64,000 nucleotides of DNA from positions 1 through 64,000 of the forward strand of contig QWDA01000008.1 in assembly GCA_003605175.1 (NCBI GenBank). The letters run 5' to 3'. Under the pieces are notes generated by a model, which made no database searches, had not been told where the DNA came from, and was given only the letters and a program-made list of their open reading frames with translations. Origin of the DNA: Paracoccaceae bacterium (lineage in GTDB: Bacteria > Pseudomonadota > Alphaproteobacteria > Rhodobacterales > Rhodobacteraceae). The position numbers and the translations under genes were made by a program. The stretch's first letter is position 1; each line of letters opens with the position of its first letter. Shown here in pieces: positions 53,148-63,569 of the stretch.

Positions 53148-54407
53148 ATGACCCTCCTCCAGATCGCCTCGATCCTGATCGTCCTCGCCGGGCTTTTCGG
53201 CACGGTGAACCACCTGGTGCTGAAACTTCCGGCCGCGATCGGCATCCTGGTCGTGGCGCTCTGCGCCTCGGTGGCTATCCTGCTGCTCGACCTGGCGATA
53301 CCCGGCCTCGGGCTCGACGCCACGCTGACCGGCCTCGTCAACGGGATCGACTTCTCCGGCGCGCTGCTCGAAGGCATGCTGGGCCTTCTCCTCTTCGCCG
53401 GCGCGCTCCATGTGGATCTCGAACGTCTCCGCTCCGCCTGGTCGGTGGTGGCGCTGATGGCGACGCTCGGCGTGGCGCTTTCCACCGCCATCGTCGGCGC
53501 CGGCTTCTCTTGGATCACCGGCATGCCTCTCCTCGCCGCGCTGGTCTTCGGCAGCCTGATCTCGCCCACCGATCCGGTCGCGGTGCTCGGCGTCCTGCGC
53601 GAGGCGAACTTGCGGAAATCGCTCGAGGTCAAGATTGCCGGCGAAAGCCTGTTCAACGACGGCGTGACTTACGTGGTGTTCCTGATCCTCGTGGGCCTCG
53701 CCTTCCCCTCCGCCCATGACGCCCACGCCGCGGAGGGCAACGCCTATGTCGCCGCCGCGGAGCTGTTCCTGCGCGAAGCGGTGGGCGGCGCGCTTCTCGG
53801 CATCGTGCTCGGCTGGCTCACCTTCCGGCTGATGCGCCGGATCGACGATTACTCGCTCGAGGTGCTGCTCACCCTCGGCCTCGCCTTCGGCGGTTACGAA
53901 CTCGCCGTCACGCTCCATGTCTCCGCCCCGATCATGGCGGTCTGCGCCGGGCTGCTGATCGGCCATATCGGCACCCGCGACGGGATGAGCGAGGAGACCC
54001 GCAAATATGTCGACGCCTTCTGGAAACTGATCGACGAGATCCTCAACGCCGTCCTGTTCCTCTTGATCGGGCTCGAGGTCTTCGCCATCGCCTTCCCGGC
54101 CGAGGCAGTGAAGGCCGGGCTCCTCGCCATCGTCCTCGCGCTCGCCGCCCGCTTCGTCTCGGTCGCCGTGCCGGTCCTGATCCTCGGCCGCAGCCGGGAT
54201 TTCTCGGGCGGGGTGATCCGGATCATGACCTGGGGCGGGCTCAAGGGCGGCATCTCCGTCGCCCTCGCGCTCTCGCTCCCCGAGAGCGAATGGAAACCGA
54301 TGATCCTGACCGCCACCTATATCGTGGTGATCTTCTCCATTGTGGTGCAGGGTCTCACCATCAAGCCGCTCGCCAACAGGCTCGGCCGCGAACCGGATCT
54401 GGTCTGA
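53148..54407 (+). CDS. CPA1-type Na+/H+ antiporter (NhaP-like)
   Basis: 419 residues with about 12 membrane segments. The ion-binding motif [13 protein letters not shown] and the downstream [14 protein letters not shown] block are characteristic of CPA1 sodium-proton antiporters; [13 protein letters not shown] near the C-terminus also fits. It exports Na+ or K+ in exchange for protons at the inner membrane. The stop shares a base with the start of the PhzF gene, so they are cotranscribed. Confidence 0.93.
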   Translation: MTLLQIASILIVLAGLFGTVNHLVLKLPAAIGILVVALCASVAILLLDLAIPGLGLDATLTGLVNGIDFSGALLEGMLGLLLFAGALHVDLERLRSAWSVVALMATLGVALSTAIVGAGFSWITGMPLLAALVFGSLISPTDPVAVLGVLREANLRKSLEVKIAGESLFNDGVTYVVFLILVGLAFPSAHDAHAAEGNAYVAAAELFLREAVGGALLGIVLGWLTFRLMRRIDDYSLEVLLTLGLAFGGYELAVTLHVSAPIMAVCAGLLIGHIGTRDGMSEETRKYVDAFWKLIDEILNAVLFLLIGLEVFAIAFPAEAVKAGLLAIVLALAARFVSVAVPVLILGRSRDFSGGVIRIMTWGGLKGGISVALALSLPESEWKPMILTATYIVVIFSIVVQGLTIKPLANRLGREPDLV

Positions 54408-55264
54408 TGTACGACTACCTCGTCTACGACGTCTTCACCGACACCCCCTTCGGCGGCAACCCGCTCGCGGTCCTGCCCGATGCTTCCGGCATCCCCGAGG
54501 ACCGTCTCCAGAAGATCGCCCGCGAGTTCAACTTCTCCGAAACCACTTTCGTCCTCCCGCCCGAAGACCCCGCCCACACCGCCAGGGTCCGGATCTTCAC
54601 GCCGACCCAGGAAGTGCCCTTCGCCGGCCACCCGCTGATCGGCACCGCCGTGGCGCTGAACGATCTCGGACGCGGCACCGACATGGTGCTCGAGCTCGGC
54701 ACCGGCCCTACCGCCGCCCATGCCGCGCAGGGCAGCGCCCGCTTCACCGCGACACAGCCACTCGTCAGGGGCGGCATGCCGGCACCAGAAGACGTCGCCG
54801 CCTGCCTCGGCCTCGACGCTTCCGACATCCGCACCGACCGGCGCCCCCCCGAACAGGCGGGGCTCGGCCTCGAATTCACGCTCGTCGAACTCACCACCCG
54901 CGCCGCACTCGCCCGCGCGCAGCCCGTGACCGACGCCTTCCGCACCGCCGCCCGGCGCTACCCGACCAGGCTCGACTTCGCCGTGATGGCCTACACCCGC
55001 GACGGCGCCACGATCCACGCCCGCATGTTCGCCCCCCTCGACAACATCCCCGAAGACCCGGCCACCGGCTCCGCCGCCGCCGCGCTCTCGGCCGTCCTCG
55101 CCGAGGCCGACGGGACCACGCGATTCACCATCCACCAGGGCGAGGACATGGGCCGCCCCTCCCTGATCGAAACCGCAGTGACCCTCGAAAACGGCCGCAC
55201 CGCCGCCGTCACCGTCGCCGGCCGGGCCATCCGCGTCGCCGAAGGCCGCCTCACGCTCGACTGA
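54407..55264 (+). CDS. PhzF-family isomerase/epimerase-like protein
   Basis: 285 residues from ATG 54407. Family blocks: [32 protein letters not shown] with the catalytic Glu, [18 protein letters not shown] and [12 protein letters not shown]. The fold resembles diaminopimelate epimerase; the substrate is unknown for most members. Second gene of a pair with the antiporter. Confidence 0.92.
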   Translation: MYDYLVYDVFTDTPFGGNPLAVLPDASGIPEDRLQKIAREFNFSETTFVLPPEDPAHTARVRIFTPTQEVPFAGHPLIGTAVALNDLGRGTDMVLELGTGPTAAHAAQGSARFTATQPLVRGGMPAPEDVAACLGLDASDIRTDRRPPEQAGLGLEFTLVELTTRAALARAQPVTDAFRTAARRYPTRLDFAVMAYTRDGATIHARMFAPLDNIPEDPATGSAAAALSAVLAEADGTTRFTIHQGEDMGRPSLIETAVTLENGRTAAVTVAGRAIRVAEGRLTLD

Positions 55265-55308
55265 GCGGCGGAAAAACCGGCAGGCACCCAGGGCCCACTC
55301 GGGCATAG

Positions 55309-56673
<1,365 letters not shown>

Positions 56674-56679
56674 CATATC

Positions 56680-57390
56680 GTGAGCCCCGAACTTCAAGGA
56701 GTGCCGGAGCTAAACTCATTCAGGCGCGTGTACTATTACACGCCGCCTGATTTTGCCCTCGTCAACCTCAGGAACAAACAGCTCAAGCTTTCCCGCTTCA
56801 CAGACGTCAACGACCCATTTGAACTTGAAGCCGTTAGTTTTCGCGATCGCGAAATGCGAAGAACCTTTCGCAAAATGCGAACTGAGCTCATTGAATCAAA
56901 ATTTGGATTCTTGAGCTTCTCGAGAAGCTGGCAGAACTCAATCATGTGGTCGCACTATGCGGAGCGACATTCTGGACTGTGCTTGGGTTTCGACGTAGCG
57001 GCAGAAAACCTTTTCGATATCAGGTACTCTAGTTTTCGCCTGTATCCTGAGATCACAGCAGGGACGTTTCTTGACTACATTGGGCAGGATCAGATGGTCG
57101 AGATAGTAGGTACCAAGCATACGCATTGGTCCTACGAAGAGGAAGTCCGCATACTGTGGCCGTTAGAAGGTCTCCATGAGAATGGGGGCCTGTATTTCGC
57201 ACCCTTTTCCGATGGGTTTATTCTGAAGGAGGTCTTCCTCGGTCCGACCACAAAGTGGGGTACTGAAGACATAAAAGAGGCCATTGACGATGCAGACGTC
57301 AAAACAATTTCTACGCGTCTGTCATTTCAAGAGTTCAAGGTCGTCAAGCAAGAGAACCCTAAACTTTGGAAACGACGCAAAGACGATTGA
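56680..57390 (+). CDS. DUF2971-domain protein, probably acquired
   Basis: 236 residues from GTG 56680. YYYTPPDFALVNLRNKQLKLSRFTDVNDPFE and FGFLSFSRSWQNSIMWSHYAERHSGLCLGFD are the DUF2971 signature. The molecular role is unknown. The gene is far AT-richer than eno just before it and starts only 6 bp after the eno stop without an obvious ribosome-binding site, so it may depend on eno transcription. A 7-bp-arm hairpin lies directly behind it. Confidence 0.85.
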   Translation: MSPELQGVPELNSFRRVYYYTPPDFALVNLRNKQLKLSRFTDVNDPFELEAVSFRDREMRRTFRKMRTELIESKFGFLSFSRSWQNSIMWSHYAERHSGLCLGFDVAAENLFDIRYSSFRLYPEITAGTFLDYIGQDQMVEIVGTKHTHWSYEEEVRILWPLEGLHENGGLYFAPFSDGFILKEVFLGPTTKWGTEDIKEAIDDADVKTISTRLSFQEFKVVKQENPKLWKRRKDD

Positions 57391-57396
57391 AGCGTA

Positions 57397-57416
57397 GGAT
57401 GGGTTCCACCCCATCC
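57397..57416. terminator. Hairpin GGATGGG-N6-CCCATCC after the DUF2971 gene
   Basis: Perfect 7-bp stem with a 6-nt loop, 7 bp behind the stop codon. A diverged second copy of the motif (GCGTAGGGAGAGTGCCAACCCACC) follows at 57423. No T-run follows, so it is a repeat-type palindrome that may act as a terminator. Confidence 0.5.
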
Positions 57417-57998
57417 CGGCAAGCGTAGGGAGAGTGCCAACCCACCACGCGCTCCCGGCCCACGAGCGGGGACGGATGGGAAGCGTTCCGGGAAAAAACT
57501 GGCGGCGCCGCCATCTCGTCCGGGGCCGCGACACGGTTCGCGAAGTCTCCGTCACCCGCCCCATTCCGCCCGACATCTGCCGCGCCATCGGGCTGTCGGT
57601 CGCCAGGGGCGTCACGGTCCGGGAGTGCTCCGGGCGGGGAGAGCGTGGAGCCACGCCATCCAACGCGCGGCCCCGTTCCGCTAGATGCGTCGCACACGGT
57701 TCGGCCGAACGGTCCGTTTGCTAACAACCGTCAATCTTGGTAGCGCGCGGTCGCGCGGGGCCGTAGCGCATCGCCGGTGTACGGGTTGTGTACAGGTTGT
57801 GTACGGGTTGTGCAGGGCCGTTTCGGGCCTTTTCCCGTTCGGTAAACGCCCCGCGCGCCGTCCGGGAACCGCAAGGAGACGGCCGGCGGGATCGTCCGGC
57901 GTCATCATCGAAACTCACGAGTTTCCTCGAAAAGACGCCCAAGTTTCGCCGGGTTTGGCTGGCATTCCAATGCCTTGGAACAACCCAAGCGAAAGCCG
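57417..57998. other. Gene-free region with palindromic and tandem repeats
   Basis: About 580 bp without a supported gene. It holds the diverged GTAGG...CCACC motif, GC-rich filler sequence, and the 11-bp array at 57777-57809. Short open frames here have no ribosome-binding site or recognisable product. Confidence 0.5.
57777..57809. repeat. Three-copy 11-bp tandem repeat GTGTACGGGTT, second array
   Basis: Units at 57777-57787, 57788-57798 (A at position 7) and 57799-57809, followed by GTGC. Same unit, copy number, orientation and trailing GTGC as the array at 51544-51576, but the variant unit is in the middle here. Confidence 0.85.
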
Positions 57999-58682
57999 AT
58001 GTTCGACCGTCTCAGAACCGCCTTCTACACCGCCTATCGCCGCCGCTGGGGCCGGGTCCTGATCTGCGACCCCCGCCCCCTCGCTGCCCAACATCCCTAT
58101 ACATTTCAACTGCCTAACGCCGAAGAGCTCGCCCATCTCGCCCCCGGCCACGTGGTCAAGCTGATCTTCCAGAGCGTCCCCGAGGGCAAGGAATACGGCG
58201 CCGAGCGGATGTGGGTCACCGTCACCCATCGCGACGGCGACCACTTCCTCGGCACGCTCGACAACCAGCCGCTCGACATCCCGCAGCTCTCCCCCGGCGA
58301 CGAGGTCTCCTTCGCCGCCCACCAGATCATCGGCGTGTTCTGGACCGACGCCGCCGACCGCGCCCGCTTCGACGACCCCGACGCCGACCGCTGGTTCGCC
58401 CGCGCCGAGGTCGACCCCCGCATCACCCGCGACGGCGCCCCCGTCCGCTACATCCGCCGCGAGGTCCCGCTCGACCCCGAGGGCGAGTATCCCGACACCG
58501 GCTGGCGCATCCTCTCCGAGCTCGAGGACGACTGGCGCAACATCCAGACCGAACCGCTCGCGATCGGCCTCGTCCTCAACCACGACGATTCGATCCTGCC
58601 CTATCTCGACGCACCGATCGGCTCGGCCTTCCGCCGCACCGCCGATCACGAGGCCTTCACCCCCGCGAGCCGCCTCCACTGA
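57999..58682 (+). CDS. DUF2314-DUF2185 two-domain protein, immunity-like
   Basis: 227 residues from ATG 57999; an in-frame TTG 57975 is also possible. The first half (GHVVKLIFQSVPEGKEYGAERMWVTVT, LGTLDNQPLDIPQLSPGDEVSF) is DUF2314-like. The second half (GWRILSELEDDWRN, VLNHDDSILPYLDAPIGSAFRR) matches DUF2185/Imm33-type sequences. Both occur in immunity or housekeeping proteins of unknown mechanism. No toxin gene is adjacent. Confidence 0.75.
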   Translation: MFDRLRTAFYTAYRRRWGRVLICDPRPLAAQHPYTFQLPNAEELAHLAPGHVVKLIFQSVPEGKEYGAERMWVTVTHRDGDHFLGTLDNQPLDIPQLSPGDEVSFAAHQIIGVFWTDAADRARFDDPDADRWFARAEVDPRITRDGAPVRYIRREVPLDPEGEYPDTGWRILSELEDDWRNIQTEPLAIGLVLNHDDSILPYLDAPIGSAFRRTADHEAFTPASRLH

Positions 58683-58744
58683 GCCCGCGGGACAAACGGC
58701 GGAAAGCCTGCTAGGCCTCGGCCTGTTGCCTGCCAGGACCGACC

Positions 58745-59845
58745 ATGCCGCGCCTCACACCCCTTGTCGCCAGCCTCCCCGCCACCGTGCCCTTCGTCGG
58801 CCCGGAAGCCCAGGAACGCGCCCGCGGCGCCCCGTTCCGCGCCCGGCTCGGCGCCAATGAAAGCGTGTTCGGCCCCTCGCCCCGCGCCATCGAGGCCATG
58901 GCCCGCGCCGCCGCCGAGACCTGGAAATATCCCGACCCCGAGAACCACGACCTGCGCCACGCGCTCGCCGCCCATCACGGCGTCGCGCCCGAAGCGATCA
59001 TGGTCGGCGAGGGAATCGACGGGCTCCTCGGCTATTCCGCCCGTCTGTTCATCGCCCCCGGCGATGCCGTGGTGACCTCGGACGGCGCCTACCCGACCTT
59101 CAACTACCACGTCGCCGGTTTCGGCGGCGTGCTCCACAAGGTTCCCTACCACGAGGACCGCGAGGACCCCGGAGCGCTCGTCGCGCGCGCACGCGAAACC
59201 GGCGCGCGGCTGATCTATTTCGCCAATCCCGACAACCCGATGGGCACATGGCACGACGCCGCTGACGTCTCGCGGATGATCGCGGCGGTGCCGGACGACG
59301 CGCTGCTGATCCTTGACGAGGCCTATATCGAATGCGCCCCCGCGGGCACCGTTCCGCCGTTTGATACTTCCGACCGAAGAACCCTCCGGTTCCGCACCTT
59401 TTCAAAGGCTTACGGCATGGCCGGTGCGCGGGTCGGCTACGTGATCGGCCATCCGGAGACCATCGCCGCCTATGACCGGATCCGCAACCATTTCGGAATG
59501 ACCCGGATCGCCCAGGCGGGCGCATTGGCGGCGCTGGAGGACCAGGACTGGCTCGCGGAGGTCATATCCCGCGTCGCCGAAGCGCGCGACCGCATCGCCG
59601 GGATCGGCCGTGCCAACGGGCTCGTGCCGCTCCCCTCCGCGACCAATTTCGTGACGCTGGACTGTGGCGCGGACGGAGCTCTCGCCCGGCGCACACTGGG
59701 CGAGCTGGCCGCGCGCGGGATCTTTGTGCGGATGCCCTTCGTCGCCCCGCAGGACCGCTGCGTCCGCATTAGCTGCGGCACCTCGGCCGATCTCGATCTG
59801 CTCGAAGTATCCCTCCCCGCGGCGCTCGCCGCCGCCAGATCGTAA
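58745..59845 (+). CDS. PLP-dependent aminotransferase, histidinol-phosphate aminotransferase-like
   Basis: 366 residues. Fold type I blocks: RLGANESVFGPSPRAIEAM, KYPDPENHDLRHALA, FANPDNPMGTW, LLILDEAYIEC and the PLP lysine in RTFSKAYGMAGARVGY. It resembles HisC in length and motifs, but many such proteins act on other substrates, and no his genes are near. ATG 58745 lies about 60 bp after the preceding gene. Confidence 0.88.
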   Translation: MPRLTPLVASLPATVPFVGPEAQERARGAPFRARLGANESVFGPSPRAIEAMARAAAETWKYPDPENHDLRHALAAHHGVAPEAIMVGEGIDGLLGYSARLFIAPGDAVVTSDGAYPTFNYHVAGFGGVLHKVPYHEDREDPGALVARARETGARLIYFANPDNPMGTWHDAADVSRMIAAVPDDALLILDEAYIECAPAGTVPPFDTSDRRTLRFRTFSKAYGMAGARVGYVIGHPETIAAYDRIRNHFGMTRIAQAGALAALEDQDWLAEVISRVAEARDRIAGIGRANGLVPLPSATNFVTLDCGADGALARRTLGELAARGIFVRMPFVAPQDRCVRISCGTSADLDLLEVSLPAALAAARS

Positions 59846-59905
59846 CGATTTCTTTGCGGTCGCATGCGAGGCTCGACCGATCTGCTGCCATTTGGGGAGA
59901 TCTCG

Positions 59906-60103
59906 ATGACCGATCCCGAATTCCTGAAAGACGCCGCCCCCTTCACCGTGATCTGCGCCGTGATCGCAGCGCTCTATTTCGGCTTCGGACTGATGACGGT
60001 GATCGTCGCCGCCGCGCTGTTCGATTGCGCCTTGCGCGCCGTCGAATTCCGCCGCGCGCGGATCCTCGATTCGGCCCGGCCGCGCAGCCCGACGGGGACC
60101 TGA
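59906..60103 (+). CDS. Small membrane protein
   Basis: 65 residues from ATG 59906 with TTGGGGAGA upstream. A hydrophobic pair (FTVICAVIAALYFGFGLMTVIVAAALFDCAL shape) forms one long or two short membrane segments, then a basic tail. No family recognised. Ends 25 bp before a GGGGGC/GCCCCC hairpin. Confidence 0.6.
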   Translation: MTDPEFLKDAAPFTVICAVIAALYFGFGLMTVIVAAALFDCALRAVEFRRARILDSARPRSPTGT

Positions 60104-60128
60104 ACCGTGCCGAGACGGGGTCCGTACA

Positions 60129-60143
60129 GGGGGCTCTGCCCCC
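60129..60143. terminator. GGGGGC-TCT-GCCCCC hairpin
   Basis: Perfect 6-bp GC stem with a 3-nt loop between a plus-strand gene and the minus-strand glycosyltransferase gene. I recognise this motif, followed by CCCCCGG-N-GTATTT...AGATGAAG, as a common intergenic terminator-like repeat in Rhodobacteraceae. The second half of the motif is now displaced to 63637 by a transposon. Confidence 0.7.
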
Positions 60144-60265
60144 TCGTGACCTAACGGCCCCTCACCCCCGGCGTATTTGCGGCCTTATGTATCAAGCGCA
60201 CCAAGCCCGGAGCGGGCCGGTGATTAGGACTCCACAACGGGCCGCCCGCGCGGCAGGGTTGTCGC

Positions 60266-60940
60266 ATGAAGAAGTATCTTCGACATGCGCTGGACAGCAC
60301 GTTCGCAATCCTAGGCGGCTATGGCGCAATACTAGCGATCTTCGCCATCCCGATTGTCGGGTTTGCGATCCACTATTGGCAGTCTGGCTGGGTTGCCATG
60401 AGTGAAGAGTTTCAAGTTTGGTGGGTCTATGGCCTCCAGGCAACTGGCGTGGTGGCCATCGCCCTGTATCTTTGGAATTTGGCGTGTGCACCCTACAGGA
60501 TGGAGCGAGACGGGCGCATAGCGGCTGAAGCAGACGTGCTGCAACTGCGGTCTCAAATTCCGAAAGCCAAGAGACGGCGCCTTAATGGCGAGCAAATTGG
60601 GGCGCTGGTGGACGCGATCAATGCAACCGGCGTCCGCCCAGATAGCATGAATGTCCTTTACTGCCCAACATCAGACGAAGCTGCGGAATTTGCTGCGGAT
60701 ATCGGCGACGCCATCCGCAGGGCAGGAATTGAATGCTCGGTTCACAACGGAGTGATGTGCGAACATGATGTCCGGGATCGCGGGATCAAAATCATTCACA
60801 CGAAGATGGCTTCCTTGGTCGATCTGGCCCGAAACATTCAAAGTTGTCTTGTTAGATTTGGGTATCACCCCGAAAAGCGTGTCGTAGAAGGAAATCACAA
60901 GATTTTCCTGTACATCGCCAGATCACCAGAGGACGACTGA
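60266..60940 (+). CDS. Hypothetical two-span membrane protein carried by the IS1595 element
   Basis: 224 residues with two N-terminal membrane helices (FAILGGYGAILAIFAIPIVGFAIHYW and WWVYGLQATGVVAIALYLWNLAC), a charged linker (RSQIPKAKRRRLNGEQIGALVDAI) and a mixed alpha/beta C-terminal domain (MNVLYCPTSDEAAEFAADIGDAIRRAGIEC). No family recognised. Its 3' end overlaps the convergent DUF6471 gene by 18 bp. Confidence 0.65.
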   Translation: MKKYLRHALDSTFAILGGYGAILAIFAIPIVGFAIHYWQSGWVAMSEEFQVWWVYGLQATGVVAIALYLWNLACAPYRMERDGRIAAEADVLQLRSQIPKAKRRRLNGEQIGALVDAINATGVRPDSMNVLYCPTSDEAAEFAADIGDAIRRAGIECSVHNGVMCEHDVRDRGIKIIHTKMASLVDLARNIQSCLVRFGYHPEKRVVEGNHKIFLYIARSPEDD

Positions 60941-61159
60941 TTGAGCCCCGATGGCCTCTAGGCAAAGCAACAGAAACGCGGCCGGGAACCCTCCACGGCT
61001 GATCTTGTTGTTCAGGTTCCGCTCGTTCTCCTGAACGCCCCTTTCTGCCAGCAAAGCGGCTAGCTGAGCGTAGGTCACACCCCTGCGCTTCAACTCCGCC
61101 TTCAACAGGTTCTTCGCCTTCGTCTCGTACTCGACGTTGATCGGATCGTATTTCTTCAT
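60923..61159 (-). CDS. DUF6471-like small helix-turn-helix protein
   Basis: 78 residues from ATG 61159 (MKKYDPINVEYETKAKNLLKAELKRRG). VTYAQLAALLAERGVQENERNLNNKISRGGFPAAFLLLCLEAIG reads like an XRE-type helix-turn-helix and matches the DUF6471 type. It is divergent from the transposase gene across a region with two palindromes, suggesting it controls itself and transposition. That role is inferred. Confidence 0.72.
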   Translation of the reverse strand: MKKYDPINVEYETKAKNLLKAELKRRGVTYAQLAALLAERGVQENERNLNNKISRGGFPAAFLLLCLEAIGAQSVVLW

Positions 61160-61167
61160 GCCGTGAC

Positions 61168-61250
61168 CTATATCATCGCTTTTTATGATATAGACCCTTG
61201 ACTGTGATGGTTCAAGTATCCATATCCGGTGTGTAATACCATCGGATATG
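61168..61250. promoter_or_regulatory. Two palindromes between DUF6471 and transposase genes
   Basis: CTATATCAT (61168-61176) with ATGATATAG (61185-61193), 8-nt spacer, lies just before the DUF6471 start. CATATCCG (61221-61228) with CGGATATG (61243-61250), 14-nt spacer, covers the transposase ATG. TTGACT (61198-61203) may be the transposase -35 box. Likely operators. Confidence 0.5.
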
Positions 61251-62231
61251 ATGACAATGGCCCAACACTTCCTCCTCTCCGCAGCATCCCGCACCCTCTC
61301 GCTTCGTGCGATCTACAAGGCAGGCGAGGAAGCGGCCTACGAGACGTTCTGCAAGATGCGCTGGCCCGAGACCGATGGCGAGGCGATCTGCCCGCGTTGC
61401 GGTTGCTGCGACACCTACAGCATTACCACCCGCCGCAAGTTCAAGTGCAAGGGCTGCCACCACCAGTTTTCGGTGACCTCGGGCACGATCTTCGCTTCCC
61501 GCAAGATGGCCTTCGTGGACCTGCTGGCGGCGATCTGCATCACCGTGAACGCCTCCAAGGGCGTCTCCATGGTGCAGCTGAGCCGCGATCTGGACTGCCA
61601 GTACAAGACGGCCTTCGTCCTCGCTCACAAGCTCCGGGAAGCCATGGCGCTGGAAGTGCAGACCGGCGAAGTTCTGACCGGCCACGTCGAAGTGGACGGC
61701 GCGTATTTCGGGGGCCATGTGCGCCCTGAGAACCGCAAGGAAGACCGTAAGGATCGCCGCCGGTCGGAGAACAAGTCAGACCGCCGCCGCGTCGTGGTGG
61801 CCTTCCGTGAGCGTCAGGGCCGCACCCTGCCGTTTGTCACGAAAGCCGAGAGCGAAGGCGTTGCGCTGGCGATGGAGAACGTGGACCGCGAAGCCAGCAT
61901 GTCGGCAGACGAGGCGAGCCATTGGGACCTCCTGCACAACGGCTGGAGCGTGGACCGCATCAACCACTCGCTGGCCTACAGCGACCACGGCAAGCATACC
62001 AACTGGGTGGAAAGCTACTTCTCGCGTCTCCGCCGGATGGTCGTCGGTCAGCACCATCACGTCTCGCCACAGTACCTCTACCAGTACGCCAACCAAGCCG
62101 CTTGGCTGGAAGACAACCGCCGCACCGACAACGGCACGCTGGCGAATATCATGGTCTCGAACGCGATGGGCTCGCCGGTCAGCCGGACGTGGAAGGGCTA
62201 CTGGCAGCGGGCGGCCCGCGTAAGTTGTTGA
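61248..62231 (+). CDS. IS1595-family transposase
   Basis: 327 residues. The N-terminal zinc ribbon shows CPRCGCC and CKGCHHQF, followed by the DDE-type catalytic core with LTGHVEVDGAYFGGHVRPEN (first Asp), DEASHWDLL and HSLAYSDHGKHTNWVESYFSRLRRMV, the typical IS1595 C-terminal block. It would catalyse cut-and-paste movement of the element 60181-63626. No frameshift is visible. ATG 61248 is followed by further Met codons; the exact start is uncertain. Confidence 0.93.
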   Translation: MMTMAQHFLLSAASRTLSLRAIYKAGEEAAYETFCKMRWPETDGEAICPRCGCCDTYSITTRRKFKCKGCHHQFSVTSGTIFASRKMAFVDLLAAICITVNASKGVSMVQLSRDLDCQYKTAFVLAHKLREAMALEVQTGEVLTGHVEVDGAYFGGHVRPENRKEDRKDRRRSENKSDRRRVVVAFRERQGRTLPFVTKAESEGVALAMENVDREASMSADEASHWDLLHNGWSVDRINHSLAYSDHGKHTNWVESYFSRLRRMVVGQHHHVSPQYLYQYANQAAWLEDNRRTDNGTLANIMVSNAMGSPVSRTWKGYWQRAARVSC

Positions 62232-62266
62232 TAACCATATTCTATTTAACTAGTTGAAAAAATTTA

Positions 62267-62845
62267 ATGAATCTATATATCTTAGCTATGCCGAGTTGGT
62301 TTAACGAACGTAAGTCCGCTCAAATCACTGCCTTCTTCTGTGACAAGGAGGGCGGTGAGATTGACGTTTTGAAGCTCGTAAAATTGATTTATTTGTCGGA
62401 TCGAGAGTCAATGTCTCGACACGGCTTTCCAATCACAACTGACCGCTTGGTTGCAATGCCTCACGGCCCAGCCAACTCTCTAACCCTCAATTACATTTCT
62501 AACGACTTTTCGTCTGAGAGTTGGAGCGAACTTGTGGCTGATCGCAAGGGCCACCAGGTGTCGCTAGCTCGTGCATACTCGGAGGATGACACTGACGAAA
62601 TGTCGGACGCGGATCTAGATGTACTTGAAGCTATCTGGGATAGGTTTGGTGGGATGGGCAGCTGGGAGCTCCGCGACTGGACTCACAAGTTCCTGCCAGA
62701 ATGGACCGATCCGGATGGTAGCTCCCGTGAAATTCAGCACGAATTGGTTTTAAAGATTCTTGGCAACGAGAATGCCGAGGAATATGCCGAAGAGATTGTA
62801 GAAATGCGGCGCATCGACTCAGCGTTTGCCAGCCTACGAGAATGA
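62267..62845 (+). CDS. Panacea-domain (DUF4065) protein, candidate antitoxin
   Basis: 192 residues; starts at ATG 62267 or 62288. ITAFFCDKEGGEIDVLKLVKLIYLSDRESMSRHGFPITTDRLVAMPHGP is the Panacea/SocA-like domain, known to act as a versatile antitoxin or proteolysis adaptor. The rest is acidic and helical. A gene for a 125-residue protein follows 3 bp later, the usual two-gene arrangement of Panacea toxin-antitoxin pairs. The region is AT-rich compared with the transposase. Confidence 0.82.
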   Translation: MNLYILAMPSWFNERKSAQITAFFCDKEGGEIDVLKLVKLIYLSDRESMSRHGFPITTDRLVAMPHGPANSLTLNYISNDFSSESWSELVADRKGHQVSLARAYSEDDTDEMSDADLDVLEAIWDRFGGMGSWELRDWTHKFLPEWTDPDGSSREIQHELVLKILGNENAEEYAEEIVEMRRIDSAFASLRE

Positions 62846-62848
62846 CCG

Positions 62849-63226
62849 TTGCCGGTCGCTCGTGGAGAGACCTTCCTAATACCAACTGGCCCGCGACCCG
62901 GTCAAAAGCATCTATTTGTTGTTTGTACGGACCCCTGTGCGGCCGGGAAAGTTGTGCTCGCGAACTTGACTGAGTGGAAAGACGACAAATGCGACGGGAC
63001 CGTTAGGTTGGCGGTCGGCGCGCATCCCTTTGTTACGAAAGACAGTTTCGTTTCCTATCGTAACGCCAGAATTGAATACGTCATTGGAATTGATGCCGGG
63101 GTGAACCGAGGTGTGCTGGTGCCTAGAGCTCCAATGCCTGAACCTATGCTATCGGACATCGAGAATGGCTTGCTGAATTCGCCGCACACGCCAAGAAGGA
63201 TCAAACGGTATCTTGGCGGTGGATAA
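62849..63226 (+). CDS. Hypothetical protein, candidate toxin partner of the Panacea protein
   Basis: 125 residues from TTG 62849. An in-frame stop lies just upstream, and no ATG or GTG is available near, so TTG is the only sensible start. The beta-rich core (GETFLIPTGPRPGQKHLFVVCTDP, GKVVLANLTEWKDD, AHPFVTKDSFVSYRNARI) vaguely recalls PemK/MazF-like barrels, but I cannot confirm a family. Coupled position suggests a toxin. The 3' end overlaps the convergent winged-helix gene by 26 bp. Confidence 0.65.
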   Translation: MPVARGETFLIPTGPRPGQKHLFVVCTDPCAAGKVVLANLTEWKDDKCDGTVRLAVGAHPFVTKDSFVSYRNARIEYVIGIDAGVNRGVLVPRAPMPEPMLSDIENGLLNSPHTPRRIKRYLGGG

Positions 63227-63569
63227 CCCACACCCGCCCCTCACGCCTCACCAGACCTCTGCGATGCAGCTTGGCCAGCGCGGCATCAGTACGCCAGTAC
63301 AGCCGATCTGCGGGGACCTCAGGCCTCCTAGCCTCAACGTAGGTCACTAGCTCCGGGCGGGCCTTTGGACCGCTCCTGAGAGCCTCCAGAAGCATCAGCG
63401 CCATGGAACCTTTCCGCGCCGTTGTCGGGCACTTCGCCGGATACACGCGGGGCATAGGTATCCCCCTGAGCGTCAACAGCGCCTCGACGTGTTCCAGGCC
63501 CTCGCCGTCTCCCCGAATGATCTGCTTTCGCAGCGCCAGCAACGCATTGTCTATGGACCTGTCCTGCAT
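63201..63569 (-). CDS. Putative winged-helix protein of the IS1595 element
   Basis: 122 residues. The C-terminal part (ALMLLEALRSGPKARPELVTYVEARRPEVP, TDAALAKLHRRGLVRREGRVWVI) has the pattern of a winged helix with a recognisable wing (VRREGRVWVIH). No family assigned. It is the last gene before the right terminal repeat and points inward. Confidence 0.6.
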   Translation of the reverse strand: MQDRSIDNALLALRKQIIRGDGEGLEHVEALLTLRGIPMPRVYPAKCPTTARKGSMALMLLEALRSGPKARPELVTYVEARRPEVPADRLYWRTDAALAKLHRRGLVRREGRVWVIHRQDTV

